Shown here one piece after another: positions 32,503-41,666 of a stretch of 64,000 nt of DNA (positions are counted from its first letter, which is position 1; each line of letters begins with the position of its first letter). Both the position numbers and the translations under genes were made by a program. The notes under the pieces are model-generated. The model was not told the DNA's origin, made no database searches, and saw only the letters and a list, made by a program, of their open reading frames with translations. The DNA is from Sphingobacteriaceae bacterium (GTDB taxonomy: Bacteria; Bacteroidota; Bacteroidia; Sphingobacteriales; Sphingobacteriaceae), in assembly GCA_947463785.1 (NCBI GenBank), contig CANHRG010000002.1, positions 310,001 to 374,000 on the forward strand. The letters run 5' to 3'.

Positions 32503-34809
32503 TTAATGCATGATTAAATTGGCTGGTATTTCCGTCCTAACTCCATTTGGACCCATCATCCAAACCCGAAGCTCAGATCCCCCACCTGCCTGAAAATACT
32601 TAATTTGTAATTTATGGAAGCCCTGTTGAAGCTTAACGGCTCCACTTAAGGTGTATGATGCATGCTTTTCATCGTTGTTCACCACCAATTGATCGTCTAT
32701 CCATAACGTTGATCCATCGTCTGAGGTTGTACTGAACGCATAAATACCGTCTTCCAGAATCTGAATGTAGCCATCGTAAATAAGACCGAAAGTGCGTGCT
32801 TTGGTTCGGAATTTAGCCAGACTAAAATTACTTGCAAGTCCTTTTTCCGTCGACTTCAGCGTATCCAATTCTTTAGTTAAACTGAAATCTCCTGGAATGA
32901 AATAATAAGTTAATCCGGAACTTAAGTTTTGTACTTGTTGCGCTGGCAGCGGAACTGCATTCGTTAAAATGGTGGTTGTAAAAGCACTTTGTCGGCCAGT
33001 TGGCGTAATAACCTTCGTTTTCAATACGCGTTGTACACCTTGCGGCACTTTCAGCATAATGGGTTTCGTGTACAAACTGGTCGTAACATCCGGGGTGTAG
33101 CCATCCAGGGTATAATAGATTTTGGCTCCCTTAACCGGCGATTTCAATTCGAAGGTAAATTCTTCACCCAACAGCGTCGTATCCTTGGCTCCGATCGCAG
33201 TAGGAACGCGATAAACGGTTTCTGTTCGATCTAATTTGGCTAAATGGAGTGGCACCCGATCGGTTGAAAAATCGGTCCAATTTTTCCTATCGGGATTTGT
33301 CCATGCGATCTCTGAAAGCGCATATAAGCGAGGTAAAAGCATGAATTCTACCTTTTCCGGAGTTGGCATGTACTCAGTCCACATATTGGCCTGTACCCCA
33401 ATAATGCGGCTTTGTTGTTGTGGGCTTAGACTTACCGGCGTAGGATTATAGGAGTAAACTTCTTCCAAAGGCGTATTTCCACCAATACTCAGGGGCTCTT
33501 GCGTGCTCTTACCTTGCGCATGATCAAAATAAACAAAATTGCCGGGAGTCATAATGGCATCGTGATTTTGTTTTGCTGCCGCGATTCCACCTTCCGTACC
33601 TCTCCAACTCATCACGGTTGCATTGGGCGCTAAACCGCCTTCCAAAATCTCATCCCAACCAATAATCTGACGTCCCTTGCTGTTTAAGAATTTCTCTATC
33701 CGTTGGATGAAATAACTCTGCAGGTGGTGTTCGTCTTTTAATTTGTAATCACGAATGCGTTTTTGACAGTATTTACACACTTTCCAACGCGTTTTCGGCG
33801 ATTCATCGCCACCTATATGTATGTATTTAGACGGGAAAAGTGCCATTACCTCAGTCAATACATCCTCTAAAAAATGGAAAGTTTGTTCTTTTCCGGCACA
33901 GTACACATCGTCAAATACCCCCCATTTTTCTGCCGCCTGAAATGGGCCGGGGCGATCGCCACAAGCAAGTTCAGGATAGGCAGATAAAGCGGCCAAAGAA
34001 TGACCAGGCATTTCAATTTCAGGAATAACATTGATAAATCGGGCTTGAGCATACGCTACGACCTCTTTTACCTCCTCCTGCGTATAGTATCCGCCGTAAG
34101 GCGTATTGTCAAATAACTGCGGAAAACGATCGTGGTAATTCCCAACCAAGGTTTGCGCCCGGTAAGCCCCTATTTCTGTTAGTTTTGGATATTTCTTAAT
34201 TTCAATTCTCCAGCCTTGATCTTCAGTTAAATGCCAATGGAAGTTGTTTAACTTATACTGGGCCATGAAATCGATGTATTTCTTGATAAAAGCAACCGGG
34301 AAAAAGTGTCGCCCTACATCCAAATGCATACCTCGGTAGGTATAACGTGGACCATCGCTGATATCAACACCGGGAACGGAAACTGCGGCACTTGCCTGTT
34401 CGGGAAATAACTGAATTAAGGTCTGAAATCCATAGAACAAGCCCGCTTCTTTTCCTGTAATCTGAATAGTTTGCTCGTTTACATTTAACGTGTAGGATTC
34501 TTTCTGATATCCAGGATTTGTATCTGTGAGAAGTTGAATTTGTGTTGCCTGAGATTCGGATTTAGCTGAAGTAATGGATAACTTCCAGCCGAATTTCGAT
34601 TGAATAAAATCATGTATGAGTTGGGCAATGGGCAGATTTTCTTCCTTATCGTAAACTATCAGGGTTTGTGGACTCAGCACAAACTGCTGTTGTTTGAGTT
34701 GAATACGTTGTGGAGCCGGTATGATCCCCAAATTAGGACTTGTGCTTTGCCCGAAGGCAAGCAGTGTAAAAAAAGCTAAAAAGTACGTTAGCTTGATCGA
34801 TTTGGTCAT
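32503..34809 (-). CDS. Exported beta-N-acetylhexosaminidase (GH20) with PA14-like C-terminal domain
   Basis: This 768-residue enzyme removes terminal GlcNAc or GalNAc from glycans. A signal peptide (residues 1 to about 21) precedes a GH20 N-terminal domain (about 25-150, starting PAPQRIQLKQQQFVLSP). The catalytic barrel runs from about 155 to 500, with substrate-assisted catalysis by Asp335-Glu336 in HIGGDESPKTRW. A beta-sandwich resembling chitobiase C-terminal domains (about 540-620) and a PA14-like domain (about 655-765, with GIYAFSTTSDDGSTLWIDD) follow; PA14 often binds carbohydrate. Secretion to the periplasm or surface is expected; no neighbouring SusC/SusD pair is present. Confidence 0.96.
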   Translation of the reverse strand: MTKSIKLTYFLAFFTLLAFGQSTSPNLGIIPAPQRIQLKQQQFVLSPQTLIVYDKEENLPIAQLIHDFIQSKFGWKLSITSAKSESQATQIQLLTDTNPGYQKESYTLNVNEQTIQITGKEAGLFYGFQTLIQLFPEQASAAVSVPGVDISDGPRYTYRGMHLDVGRHFFPVAFIKKYIDFMAQYKLNNFHWHLTEDQGWRIEIKKYPKLTEIGAYRAQTLVGNYHDRFPQLFDNTPYGGYYTQEEVKEVVAYAQARFINVIPEIEMPGHSLAALSAYPELACGDRPGPFQAAEKWGVFDDVYCAGKEQTFHFLEDVLTEVMALFPSKYIHIGGDESPKTRWKVCKYCQKRIRDYKLKDEHHLQSYFIQRIEKFLNSKGRQIIGWDEILEGGLAPNATVMSWRGTEGGIAAAKQNHDAIMTPGNFVYFDHAQGKSTQEPLSIGGNTPLEEVYSYNPTPVSLSPQQQSRIIGVQANMWTEYMPTPEKVEFMLLPRLYALSEIAWTNPDRKNWTDFSTDRVPLHLAKLDRTETVYRVPTAIGAKDTTLLGEEFTFELKSPVKGAKIYYTLDGYTPDVTTSLYTKPIMLKVPQGVQRVLKTKVITPTGRQSAFTTTILTNAVPLPAQQVQNLSSGLTYYFIPGDFSLTKELDTLKSTEKGLASNFSLAKFRTKARTFGLIYDGYIQILEDGIYAFSTTSDDGSTLWIDDQLVVNNDEKHASYTLSGAVKLQQGFHKLQIKYFQAGGGSELRVWMMGPNGVRTEIPANLIMH

Positions 34810-34864
34810 GCTTCAAGTTTAGGTTAACCAAATCTAAAGAAAGGATTGTAAAATACAATGCGTG

Positions 34865-35812
34865 TTAGGCGTGCTCTCTGGCAGCCAGGTAGCGCTCAGC
34901 CTCGAGGGCAGCCATACAACCGGTTCCTGCTGCAGTTATTGCCTGACGCCAAAGCTTGTCTTGTGCATCACCGCAGGCAAAAACGCCTTCAATATTGGTT
35001 TGGGTACTGTCTGGCTTGGTAATCAGGTAGCCGGTTTCGTCCATATCTAACCAGCCTTTAAAAATTTCGGTATTCGGATTATGGCCAATGGCGACAAAAA
35101 ATCCGGTTACAGGCAAGGTTTGTTCAGCACCGGTTTGGTTATTTTTTACCCTCACTCCGGTAACATTTTGTCCGTCGCCCAGAATTTCCTGAGTTTCGGT
35201 ATGGTAATGAATCTCGATGTTCGGTGTATTTTCTACGCGGTGTACCATGGCTTTTGATGCACGGAATTCACCCTTACGAACCAACATGTGGACTTTATTA
35301 CACAATTTGGCCAAATAGGTTGCCTCTTCTGCTGCGGTATCACCTGCACCTACAATAGCCACATCTTGCCCTTTGAAAAAGAAACCGTCGCAAACGGCGC
35401 ATGCTGAAACTCCAAAACCATTGTATTTCTGTTCACTTTCCAAACCCAACCATTTGGCTGAAGCTCCGGTTGAAATAATTACGGTATCAGCCGTTACGGT
35501 TTTGGTCTCGTCAATAACTACCTTGTGCGGCTGTGAAGAGAAATCAACTTTAGTTACATACCCAAAACGGATATCGGTTCCGAAACGTTCTGCCTGCTTA
35601 CGGAAATCTTCCATCATTTCCGGACCCATAATGCCATTCGGATAACCCGGGAAGTTTTCTACATCGGTAGTTTGGGTAAGCTGACCACCCGGAACCATAC
35701 CGGTGTATAAAACAGGTTTCAGATCTGCACGAGCAGCATAAATGGCAGCAGTGTATCCGGCAGGACCTGATCCGATAATGAGGCAATGTACGTGTTCGGT
35801 TTCTTGTGACAT
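34865..35812 (-). CDS. trxB: Thioredoxin reductase
   Basis: TrxB transfers electrons from NADPH through FAD to thioredoxin. The 315-residue protein has the FAD-binding GSGPAGY (14-20), the redox-active disulfide Cys138-Ala-Val-Cys141 (ACAVCDG), the NADPH-binding GAGDTAAEEATYLA and the FAD-binding GVFACGDAQD near the C-terminus. Together with the thioredoxin-coupled ArsC this provides a plausible reductant supply for arsenate reduction. The gene is monocistronic between the GH20 and carboxylase genes. Confidence 0.97.
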   Translation of the reverse strand: MSQETEHVHCLIIGSGPAGYTAAIYAARADLKPVLYTGMVPGGQLTQTTDVENFPGYPNGIMGPEMMEDFRKQAERFGTDIRFGYVTKVDFSSQPHKVVIDETKTVTADTVIISTGASAKWLGLESEQKYNGFGVSACAVCDGFFFKGQDVAIVGAGDTAAEEATYLAKLCNKVHMLVRKGEFRASKAMVHRVENTPNIEIHYHTETQEILGDGQNVTGVRVKNNQTGAEQTLPVTGFFVAIGHNPNTEIFKGWLDMDETGYLITKPDSTQTNIEGVFACGDAQDKLWRQAITAAGTGCMAALEAERYLAAREHA

Positions 35813-35867
35813 GTGATTTTCGTTTGGATCGCTAAATTAAGATTTTGAACAAGCTTCGGCAATAGCC

Positions 35868-37496
35868 TTAGGTTTGAATTATCCCCACATTAAAAGGCCG
35901 GGTAATTGGCGACTGGTTGGCAGCCTCAATACCCATAGAAATAACCTTACGGGTTTCGAGTGGATCGATAATGCCATCCACCCACAATCTGGATGCGGCA
36001 TAGTAAGGCGTGGTTTGACTGGTATAACGTTCGGTTATTTCAGCCAATAACTTAGATTTTTTTTCTTCTGTAATTTCTTCGCCTTTGGCTTTTAAAGCAG
36101 ACTCCTGGATTTGGAGTAGTGTTTTTGCCGCCTGAGCACCTCCCATTACAGCAATTTTAGCCGAAGGCCAGGCATAAATCAATCGGGGATCGTAGGCTTT
36201 ACCACACATGGCATAATTACCAGCTCCGTAAGAGTTGCCAATCACTATGGTAAACTTGGGTACCACCGAATTGGAAACGGCGTTCACCATTTTAGCTCCG
36301 TCTTTTATAATACCTCCGTGTTCTGAGCGACTACCCACCATAAATCCGGTTACATCGTGCAAGAAAACGAGCGGAATTTTCTTTTGGTTGCAGTTCATGA
36401 TAAATCGGGTGGCTTTATCGGCTGCATCTGAATAGATAACCCCGCCAAACTGCATTTCCCCTTTTTTAGATTTAATTACTTTGCGTTGGTTGGCTACAAT
36501 GCCAACGGCCCAACCATCAATTCTACCCAAACCACAAATGATACTTTGTCCGTAGAGTTGTTTGTATTCTTCAAATTCAGAGTTATCAATCAAACGGTGT
36601 ATGATCTCCAACATGTCGTATGGTTTTTCCCTATTTTCAGGTAATATGCCATAGATTTCTTGTTCGCTTTTTTTAGGCTCAAGCGGTTTAGCTCGGTCAA
36701 AACCCGCTTGTTGTGGAGCTCCTACCTTACTCATAATGTTCCGAATAGAGTCTAAACAAGCTTGATCATTCGGATGTTTGTAATCGGTTACACCTGATAT
36801 TTCACAATGAGTCGTGGCACCACCCAAGGTTTCATTGTCTACATCTTCACCAATTGCCGATTTCACTAGGTAACTACCAGCCAGAAAAACAGATCCTGTA
36901 CCGTCAACAATCATGGCTTCATCGCTCATAATTGGCAGGTATGCCCCACCGGCCACACAAGAACCCATAATGGCAGCTATTTGTACAATACCCATGCTGC
37001 TCATTAAGGCATTGTTTCTGAAAATACGACCGAAATGTTCTTTATCTGGGAAAATCTCATCCTGCATGGGCAGGTAAACGCCTGCAGAATCTACCAAATA
37101 AATAATTGGCAGACGGTTTTCCATGGCAATCTCCTGAGCACGAAGATTCTTTTTTGCAGTCATTGGGAACCAAGCACCGGCTTTAACGGTTGCATCGTTG
37201 GCAACCACAATACACTGACGGCCAGAAACATAACCCATTATGCAGACTACACCTGCCGAAGGGCATCCTCCCTGCTCGGTATACATATCTTCGGCTGCAA
37301 AAGCACCAATTTCTATACGTGGACTATCTGGATCGAGCAAGTAGTTGATACGCTCACGTGCCAATAGCTTGCCTTTTTCTTTTTGCTTCACTGCTGCTTT
37401 TTCGCCGCCGCCTGCGTAAACTTTTTGTAAACGGGATTTTAACTGTGATAAAAGTTGTTTATTGAAATCTTCGTTTTTATTGAATTCCAGATCCAT
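35868..37496 (-). CDS. Acyl-CoA carboxylase beta (carboxyltransferase) subunit
   Basis: The 542-residue protein is the carboxyltransferase of a biotin-dependent acyl-CoA carboxylase such as propionyl-CoA or methylcrotonyl-CoA carboxylase. It transfers CO2 from carboxybiotin to an acyl-CoA. The two crotonase-fold halves are visible: VANDATVKAGAWFPMTAKKNLRAQEIA and YLVDSAGVYLPMQDEIFPD in the N-half, and FLHDVTGFMVGSRSEHGGIIKDGAKM with GNSYGAGNYAMCGKAYDPR in the C-half. The substrate is not fixed by these, but the length and the HDVTGFM(V)G segment fit the methylcrotonyl/geranyl-type subfamily. The biotin-carrying alpha subunit is not adjacent. Confidence 0.92.
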   Translation of the reverse strand: MDLEFNKNEDFNKQLLSQLKSRLQKVYAGGGEKAAVKQKEKGKLLARERINYLLDPDSPRIEIGAFAAEDMYTEQGGCPSAGVVCIMGYVSGRQCIVVANDATVKAGAWFPMTAKKNLRAQEIAMENRLPIIYLVDSAGVYLPMQDEIFPDKEHFGRIFRNNALMSSMGIVQIAAIMGSCVAGGAYLPIMSDEAMIVDGTGSVFLAGSYLVKSAIGEDVDNETLGGATTHCEISGVTDYKHPNDQACLDSIRNIMSKVGAPQQAGFDRAKPLEPKKSEQEIYGILPENREKPYDMLEIIHRLIDNSEFEEYKQLYGQSIICGLGRIDGWAVGIVANQRKVIKSKKGEMQFGGVIYSDAADKATRFIMNCNQKKIPLVFLHDVTGFMVGSRSEHGGIIKDGAKMVNAVSNSVVPKFTIVIGNSYGAGNYAMCGKAYDPRLIYAWPSAKIAVMGGAQAAKTLLQIQESALKAKGEEITEEKKSKLLAEITERYTSQTTPYYAASRLWVDGIIDPLETRKVISMGIEAANQSPITRPFNVGIIQT

Positions 37497-37586
37497 GTTT
37501 TTCGGGCTTTTTCAAAAATAACAGAGTTTAGTTTAATTGGTCTAGTATTTGCTTTATTTTTGACGTGAAACACACAAACCTTATCT

Positions 37587-38381
37587 ATGAAAAAATTTCT
37601 TTTATCTAGCGCAGCAATCTGCATGATTTCTGTGTTTAGCTTTGCTCAAAATCCTAATGAGGATACGCAGCAAACACAAAAAATTGGCTTCAATTATGCC
37701 TTTACTCACTTTGACAAACGCTTTAACGATCCTTGGCATTTAGCTTCTGTATCGTACAGTAAGCAACAAAAATGGGGATATACTGGGCTGAATTTGAATT
37801 ATGCGAACCGCTTTAACAAAAACGGCTCGGAATTAGAACTTGAGACCTATCCGAAATTTAAAAAAGGGATGTATGCGTATGTAGGCGGTGCTGCAAAACT
37901 TTCTAGCAATGCCTTATTCCCGAATTACCGTGTTGGTTTTTCACTTTATCAATCTCTCGGCCGGAAATTGGAATTGGAAACCGGTATCAGACACCTGGCT
38001 TTTGATCAGCAAACGGACGTATGGGTTTTAGGTTTAGGCAAATATATGGGCAATGCTTTTATCAACCTGCGTTCGTATTGGAGTCGAAATAACGGCAGAT
38101 GGAATGAGTCTTTTATTCTTTCCAGCAAATTTTACTTGAGCGATGACCGGTTTGACTACTTTTCTGTTAATGTGGGTACGGGTGTAGCCTTTGATGATCC
38201 AACACAAATCAACAACGTGGTTTATCAGTTGAATAGCCTCAGAGCCGGAGCAGATTACTCTAGGAATATCGGCAAAAAATCCATTATAAAGGCAGGATTT
38301 CAGTGGATTAATGAAGAATACCAGAACGATACCTATGGCAATCAGTTGGGTGCAAACATTGGATTTTACCAGAAATTTTAA
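37587..38381 (+). CDS. YaiO-family outer-membrane beta-barrel protein
   Basis: A signal peptide (residues 1-20, ending FSFAQ) precedes a 240-residue beta-strand-rich domain that ends in a terminal Phe typical of outer-membrane barrels (FYQKF). The opening IGFNYAFTHFDKRFNDPW and the repeated SVSYSKQQKWGYTGLNLNYANRF match YaiO-type barrels. These occur near glycosyltransferases of family 2 and HEAT-repeat proteins in Bacteroidota. A role as a polysaccharide export channel or a barrel coupling to it is inference. Its stop abuts that of the convergent GT2, so the two are not cotranscribed. Confidence 0.78.
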   Translation: MKKFLLSSAAICMISVFSFAQNPNEDTQQTQKIGFNYAFTHFDKRFNDPWHLASVSYSKQQKWGYTGLNLNYANRFNKNGSELELETYPKFKKGMYAYVGGAAKLSSNALFPNYRVGFSLYQSLGRKLELETGIRHLAFDQQTDVWVLGLGKYMGNAFINLRSYWSRNNGRWNESFILSSKFYLSDDRFDYFSVNVGTGVAFDDPTQINNVVYQLNSLRAGADYSRNIGKKSIIKAGFQWINEEYQNDTYGNQLGANIGFYQKF

Positions 38382-39794
38382 TTACCTGAAACCGTTTCTG
38401 CTCATTTTACCCCAAGCCTTTTTACCGGTTAGGAAATCGAAATTCCCTTTTATCTCCCAATAGAGAATTAATGGATGGTAGATGAATGGCTCCAGGAAAG
38501 AGAGTATCCATAATTTGATTAAATCTCGTCCGGAAGTATACTGTCGGTAAGAAAGCTCTTCGTAAATGATGGTTAATGTTGAAATTACCAATACAAAAGC
38601 GTAAACCATTGCAAAAAGTATCAGGGAATAGGTCCAATGAACTAGCCCCAATGCAACTAGTGTGACCAAAATAATCAGTCCTATAAACTCCAAAATTGGG
38701 CCTAGCCATTCTACCAGTAACCAATACGGGAAGCTAAGCATTCCAAGGGTACCGTATTTAGGATTAAATAGAATGTCCCTGTGCATCAATAAAGATTCTA
38801 GCGTTCCGCGACTCCAGCGGTTTCGCTGTCTGCCCAACACATTTAGATTGGCTGGGGCCTCTGTCCAGCACAAGGGCTCAGGAGTGTATACCAATTTGTA
38901 GGGAAGTTTGTGCTTGTGCATGTACTTACGCATACGGATTATCAGCTCCATATCCTCTCCTACGGTTTTAGTGCTGTACCCACCAGCTTTAATGACAATA
39001 TCTTTATCAAACAGACCCAAAGCACCCGATACAATCAGCAAGCCGTTGATTCGGCTCCAGGCTAATCTTCCCATTAAAAAGCCTCTTAAATACTCCAAAA
39101 CCTGAAATCTCGATAAGAGGTTGTCGGGCATATGAACTTTTACTAAACGGCCGTGTTGTACTTCACAAGAATTGGCAATTCTGACCACGCCTCCTGCCCC
39201 AATTACGCGTACTGGCTCGTCCATGAATGGTTTCACCAATTTCAATACCGCATCTGGTTCAATAATGCAATCTGCGTCGATGCACAGAATCAAATCGTTT
39301 TTGGCAACGTTGATCCCTGCATTTAAAGCATCGGCTTTCCCGCCATTCTCTTTATCAATAACCACCAGCCGTTCCAAAGCTTTACTTTCCGAACGGTATA
39401 TTCCGCGTACCGATTCTGTTTTAATTCGTGTATTGATGGCAAAATCAACTTTTACCAATTCAAAAGCCATGATTAACTGCCTCAACGTATCGTCTTTACT
39501 GCCATCGTTCACCACAACCACCTCGTAATTATTGTAATGAAGCGATAGCAACGATCGGACATTATCCACAATATTGGGCTCTTCGTTGTATGCCGGCGCA
39601 ATAATAGATACGCTCGGTGCAAACTCCGATACCAATAAGTTTCTATAATCTGTTGGTGTATTTTTGTGCAAATACCGCCTCATTTCCCAAGCAGAAAGAA
39701 GCGCAATAATTACATAGGAAAACATGACTGCTAAGGCATAGTAGAATATGAATTCCTGAAAAAATAGCTGAATGTAGTCGATTAAAATTTTCAT
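38382..39794 (-). CDS. Processive family-2 glycosyltransferase (polysaccharide synthase-like)
   Basis: The 470-residue protein has a membrane segment (about 15-34), a cytoplasmic GT-A domain (about 60-330) and further C-terminal membrane segments (about 350-420). The processive-synthase motifs are all present: VVVNDGSKDD, Asp173-x-Asp175 in IDADCI, the Glu280-Asp281 base in GEDMEL, and QxxRW at Gln323-Trp327 (RQRNRW). This resembles PgaC/BcsA/chitin-synthase-type enzymes. It is not a simple monomeric transferase. It follows a HEAT-repeat protein (14 bp) and a receiver protein on one strand, suggesting regulated synthesis and export of an extracellular polysaccharide. The sugar is unknown. Confidence 0.92.
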   Translation of the reverse strand: MKILIDYIQLFFQEFIFYYALAVMFSYVIIALLSAWEMRRYLHKNTPTDYRNLLVSEFAPSVSIIAPAYNEEPNIVDNVRSLLSLHYNNYEVVVVNDGSKDDTLRQLIMAFELVKVDFAINTRIKTESVRGIYRSESKALERLVVIDKENGGKADALNAGINVAKNDLILCIDADCIIEPDAVLKLVKPFMDEPVRVIGAGGVVRIANSCEVQHGRLVKVHMPDNLLSRFQVLEYLRGFLMGRLAWSRINGLLIVSGALGLFDKDIVIKAGGYSTKTVGEDMELIIRMRKYMHKHKLPYKLVYTPEPLCWTEAPANLNVLGRQRNRWSRGTLESLLMHRDILFNPKYGTLGMLSFPYWLLVEWLGPILEFIGLIILVTLVALGLVHWTYSLILFAMVYAFVLVISTLTIIYEELSYRQYTSGRDLIKLWILSFLEPFIYHPLILYWEIKGNFDFLTGKKAWGKMSRNGFR

Positions 39795-39808
39795 AGGATG
39801 TGGATTTT

Positions 39809-40927
39809 TTAAGCTAAAACTTGCTCAATCATTTCTTTAGTAATAGTAGGTGCCAATAAGTACGCTTTTCTGAGTTCAGAAATACCCGGTTCACCGTGAT
39901 TTTGTAGTGCTTGAGTAGCTTCAAATGCGATTTCGAAAACAGGAGAATTCACTGCCTCAAGTAAAAAGTTGAGTTGCTTACCCGATGCAATGCGGCCTAG
40001 AGCATGGATGATATCCACTTTTAGTTTATCATCAACAAGAGCGTAACGCTTTTCTAAACTTTCCTCAGCTTTAACGGCTTCAAACTCTCCTAAAACTTTA
40101 ATGGCTAACGATTGAATTTTGACATCAGGGTGCTCTAGAAGTTGGATAAGTTTATCTTGAGCTTCAAATTGCTGGAAGTGAAGTACTAACTTCAAGCAAA
40201 GTTCAACAACAGAAGAGTTAGAAGAATTTAACCAAGTTGAAAACAATGGCAGCTCCTTTAATTTGATGTGTGTAATTAGGTTAAGTAAAATCAGCTGATG
40301 CCATTCTAAAATAGGCTCATTCAATTCCTTCAAAAAATGGAATGAGTGGTGCTTATTCAAATAGATGTACGTGGTCTGTGCTTCAATCCTGATTTCTGAG
40401 GATTTACTGTAAATCAAGCGTTCAATTACAGGAGATAGATTTTCCAGCTGCATTTCTGCAGCCTCAAGTATGCCAGCAATTTTTGTACTGGAATCCCAAC
40501 TTTTTAACTTATGTTCGGTAAGGCTATCCAGTTTTAATTTCCTGAATAAATCCCTGAGTTTATCAGCCGAATTGCCGGTAAAATTACGGTGGTAATTGAT
40601 AACCTGCTTGTACAATAACTGCTTTATGTATGCCTTTTTTAAGGGCAATTGCTCAAATTCATGCACAGTTTTGCGTAGTGAATCAGCAGGATCGGCATTA
40701 TCCATACGCACCATAAACTGAGTCATAATTTCTACAATTTGAGCATTCCAATAGCGATCTCTCCGTTGCATATAATTCGAGATCATCCGCTTCGAAATCA
40801 AAAAGATGCCGAGTAAGCAGAATAGAGCCAGACAGATCAATAAGATCCAAAATGCTAAATAGACACGGGGAGGCAACTCATCTAGAAAACCTAAAATGAA
40901 CGTTGCATTAAAGCTAAACGTTTCCAT
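39809..40927 (-). CDS. Membrane-anchored HEAT-repeat protein
   Basis: The 372-residue protein has one membrane segment near the N-terminus (about residues 18-44, RVYLAFWILLICLALFCLLGIFLI), then a cytoplasmic stretch of alpha-helical repeats. Three helical pairs resembling HEAT motifs appear toward the C-terminus (ALGRIASGKQLNFLLEAVN, ALQNHGEPGISELRKAYL). The repeats suggest a scaffold for protein partners. It lies between the response regulator (one-base overlap, TAATG) and the GT2 synthase (14 bp), so a link between the receiver and the synthase is a fair inference. No enzymatic motif is visible. Confidence 0.85.
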   Translation of the reverse strand: METFSFNATFILGFLDELPPRVYLAFWILLICLALFCLLGIFLISKRMISNYMQRRDRYWNAQIVEIMTQFMVRMDNADPADSLRKTVHEFEQLPLKKAYIKQLLYKQVINYHRNFTGNSADKLRDLFRKLKLDSLTEHKLKSWDSSTKIAGILEAAEMQLENLSPVIERLIYSKSSEIRIEAQTTYIYLNKHHSFHFLKELNEPILEWHQLILLNLITHIKLKELPLFSTWLNSSNSSVVELCLKLVLHFQQFEAQDKLIQLLEHPDVKIQSLAIKVLGEFEAVKAEESLEKRYALVDDKLKVDIIHALGRIASGKQLNFLLEAVNSPVFEIAFEATQALQNHGEPGISELRKAYLLAPTITKEMIEQVLA

Positions 40928-41307
40928 TATCCAACAGGTTGTTTAATGTGTTTTTTTACACGCATCATTAATTCGGGCAAATTGAATGGCTTCGCAATAA
41001 AATCATCTGCACCCAGTGCAAAAGCTTCTAATATTACATTTTCTAGGCCATTTGCCGAGACGACAATAATTTGTGTGGAGGCTGTTTTTGGATCAGATTT
41101 TACCTTTTGGGTAATTTCTAAACCGCCAACGTAAGGGATCATGATGTCTACCAAAATAACATCAAACTGATGCTGCTCAATGAGCTCGAGGGCTTCACCG
41201 CCGTCTTTAGCCGGATATACGTCATAACCTTCTTTTTTGAGTCTAAATTCTACTACTTTTCTAACGAGTTCTTCATCCTCGATTACTAAAATTTTGGGAA
41301 TAGGCAT
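40927..41307 (-). CDS. Single-domain response regulator (receiver only)
   Basis: The 126-residue protein is a stand-alone CheY-like receiver: acidic pocket Glu10-Asp11 (IEDEE), phospho-acceptor Asp54 in ILVDIMIPYVGG, Ser84 in VVSANG and Lys106 in IAKPF. There is no output domain. It is first in the receiver-HEAT-GT2 operon and so probably works by protein contact with the HEAT protein or the synthase. No histidine kinase is in the window. The 162 bp before it hold no coding frame, only AT-rich DNA where the promoter must lie. Confidence 0.93.
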   Translation of the reverse strand: MPIPKILVIEDEELVRKVVEFRLKKEGYDVYPAKDGGEALELIEQHQFDVILVDIMIPYVGGLEITQKVKSDPKTASTQIIVVSANGLENVILEAFALGADDFIAKPFNLPELMMRVKKHIKQPVG

Positions 41308-41423
41308 GTTAATTAAGAATTATAGGTGATGTTTCATTTTAATCATTTCTGATTAACAATTAGGTTTACAATTATACTAATAATAAATACTAAAAATCAT
41401 GCCAAGGATTTTTTTAAGGGCAA

Positions 41424-41456
41424 TTGCTGCAGTGAAGCCTACTTGTTTTATATTTG
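41424..41456 (+). promoter_or_regulatory. Promoter for the tRNA-Leu pair
   Basis: TTG (41424-41426) and TATATTTG (41449-41456) match the -33 / -7 (TAnnTTTG) pattern with a 22-nt gap, slightly long. The -7 box ends 13 bp before the first tRNA, at the right distance. Confidence 0.55.
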
Positions 41457-41469
41457 CAAGCCTGAAAAA

Positions 41470-41553
41470 GCCCAGGTGGCGAAATTGGTAAACGTTGCGG
41501 TCTCAGAAGCCGTTGCCCTAACAGGCTTGAGAGTTCGAGTCTCTCCCTGGGCA
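41470..41553 (+). tRNA. tRNA-Leu (anticodon CAG)
   Basis: This 84-nt class II cloverleaf has acceptor GCCCAGG / CCTGGGC, anticodon loop CTCAGAA (anticodon CAG, reading CUG), variable arm TTGCCCTAACAGGCTTGA and T-loop TTCGAGT. CCA is not encoded. Its relative GAG tRNA follows after 25 bp in the same transcript. Confidence 0.95.
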
Positions 41554-41578
41554 CAGTAGTTCTTTAAAATTGGGTATT

Positions 41579-41662
41579 GCCCGGGTGGCGAAATTGGTAG
41601 ACGCACCATCTTGAGGGGGTGGCGTTCGTAAGGACGTACGAGTTCGAATCTCGTTCCGGGCA
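41579..41662 (+). tRNA. tRNA-Leu (anticodon GAG)
   Basis: This 84-nt class II cloverleaf has acceptor GCCCGGG / CCGGGC, anticodon arm CCATC-TTGAGGG-GGTGG (anticodon GAG, reading CUC and CUU), a variable arm with GTTCGTAAGGAC and T-loop TTCGAAT. CCA is not encoded. The next base pair is the start of the convergent MBL gene end. Confidence 0.95.
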
Positions 41663-41666
41663 CTCA

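Noticed and set aside
37439-37624. Minus-strand frame of 61 codons between carboxylase and YaiO-like gene
   Set aside because: It overlaps the starts of both genes in antisense and has no signal or domain.
41448-41663. Minus-strand frame of 71 codons across both tRNA-Leu genes
   Set aside because: It is antisense to two clear tRNA cloverleaves and has no protein-like composition.
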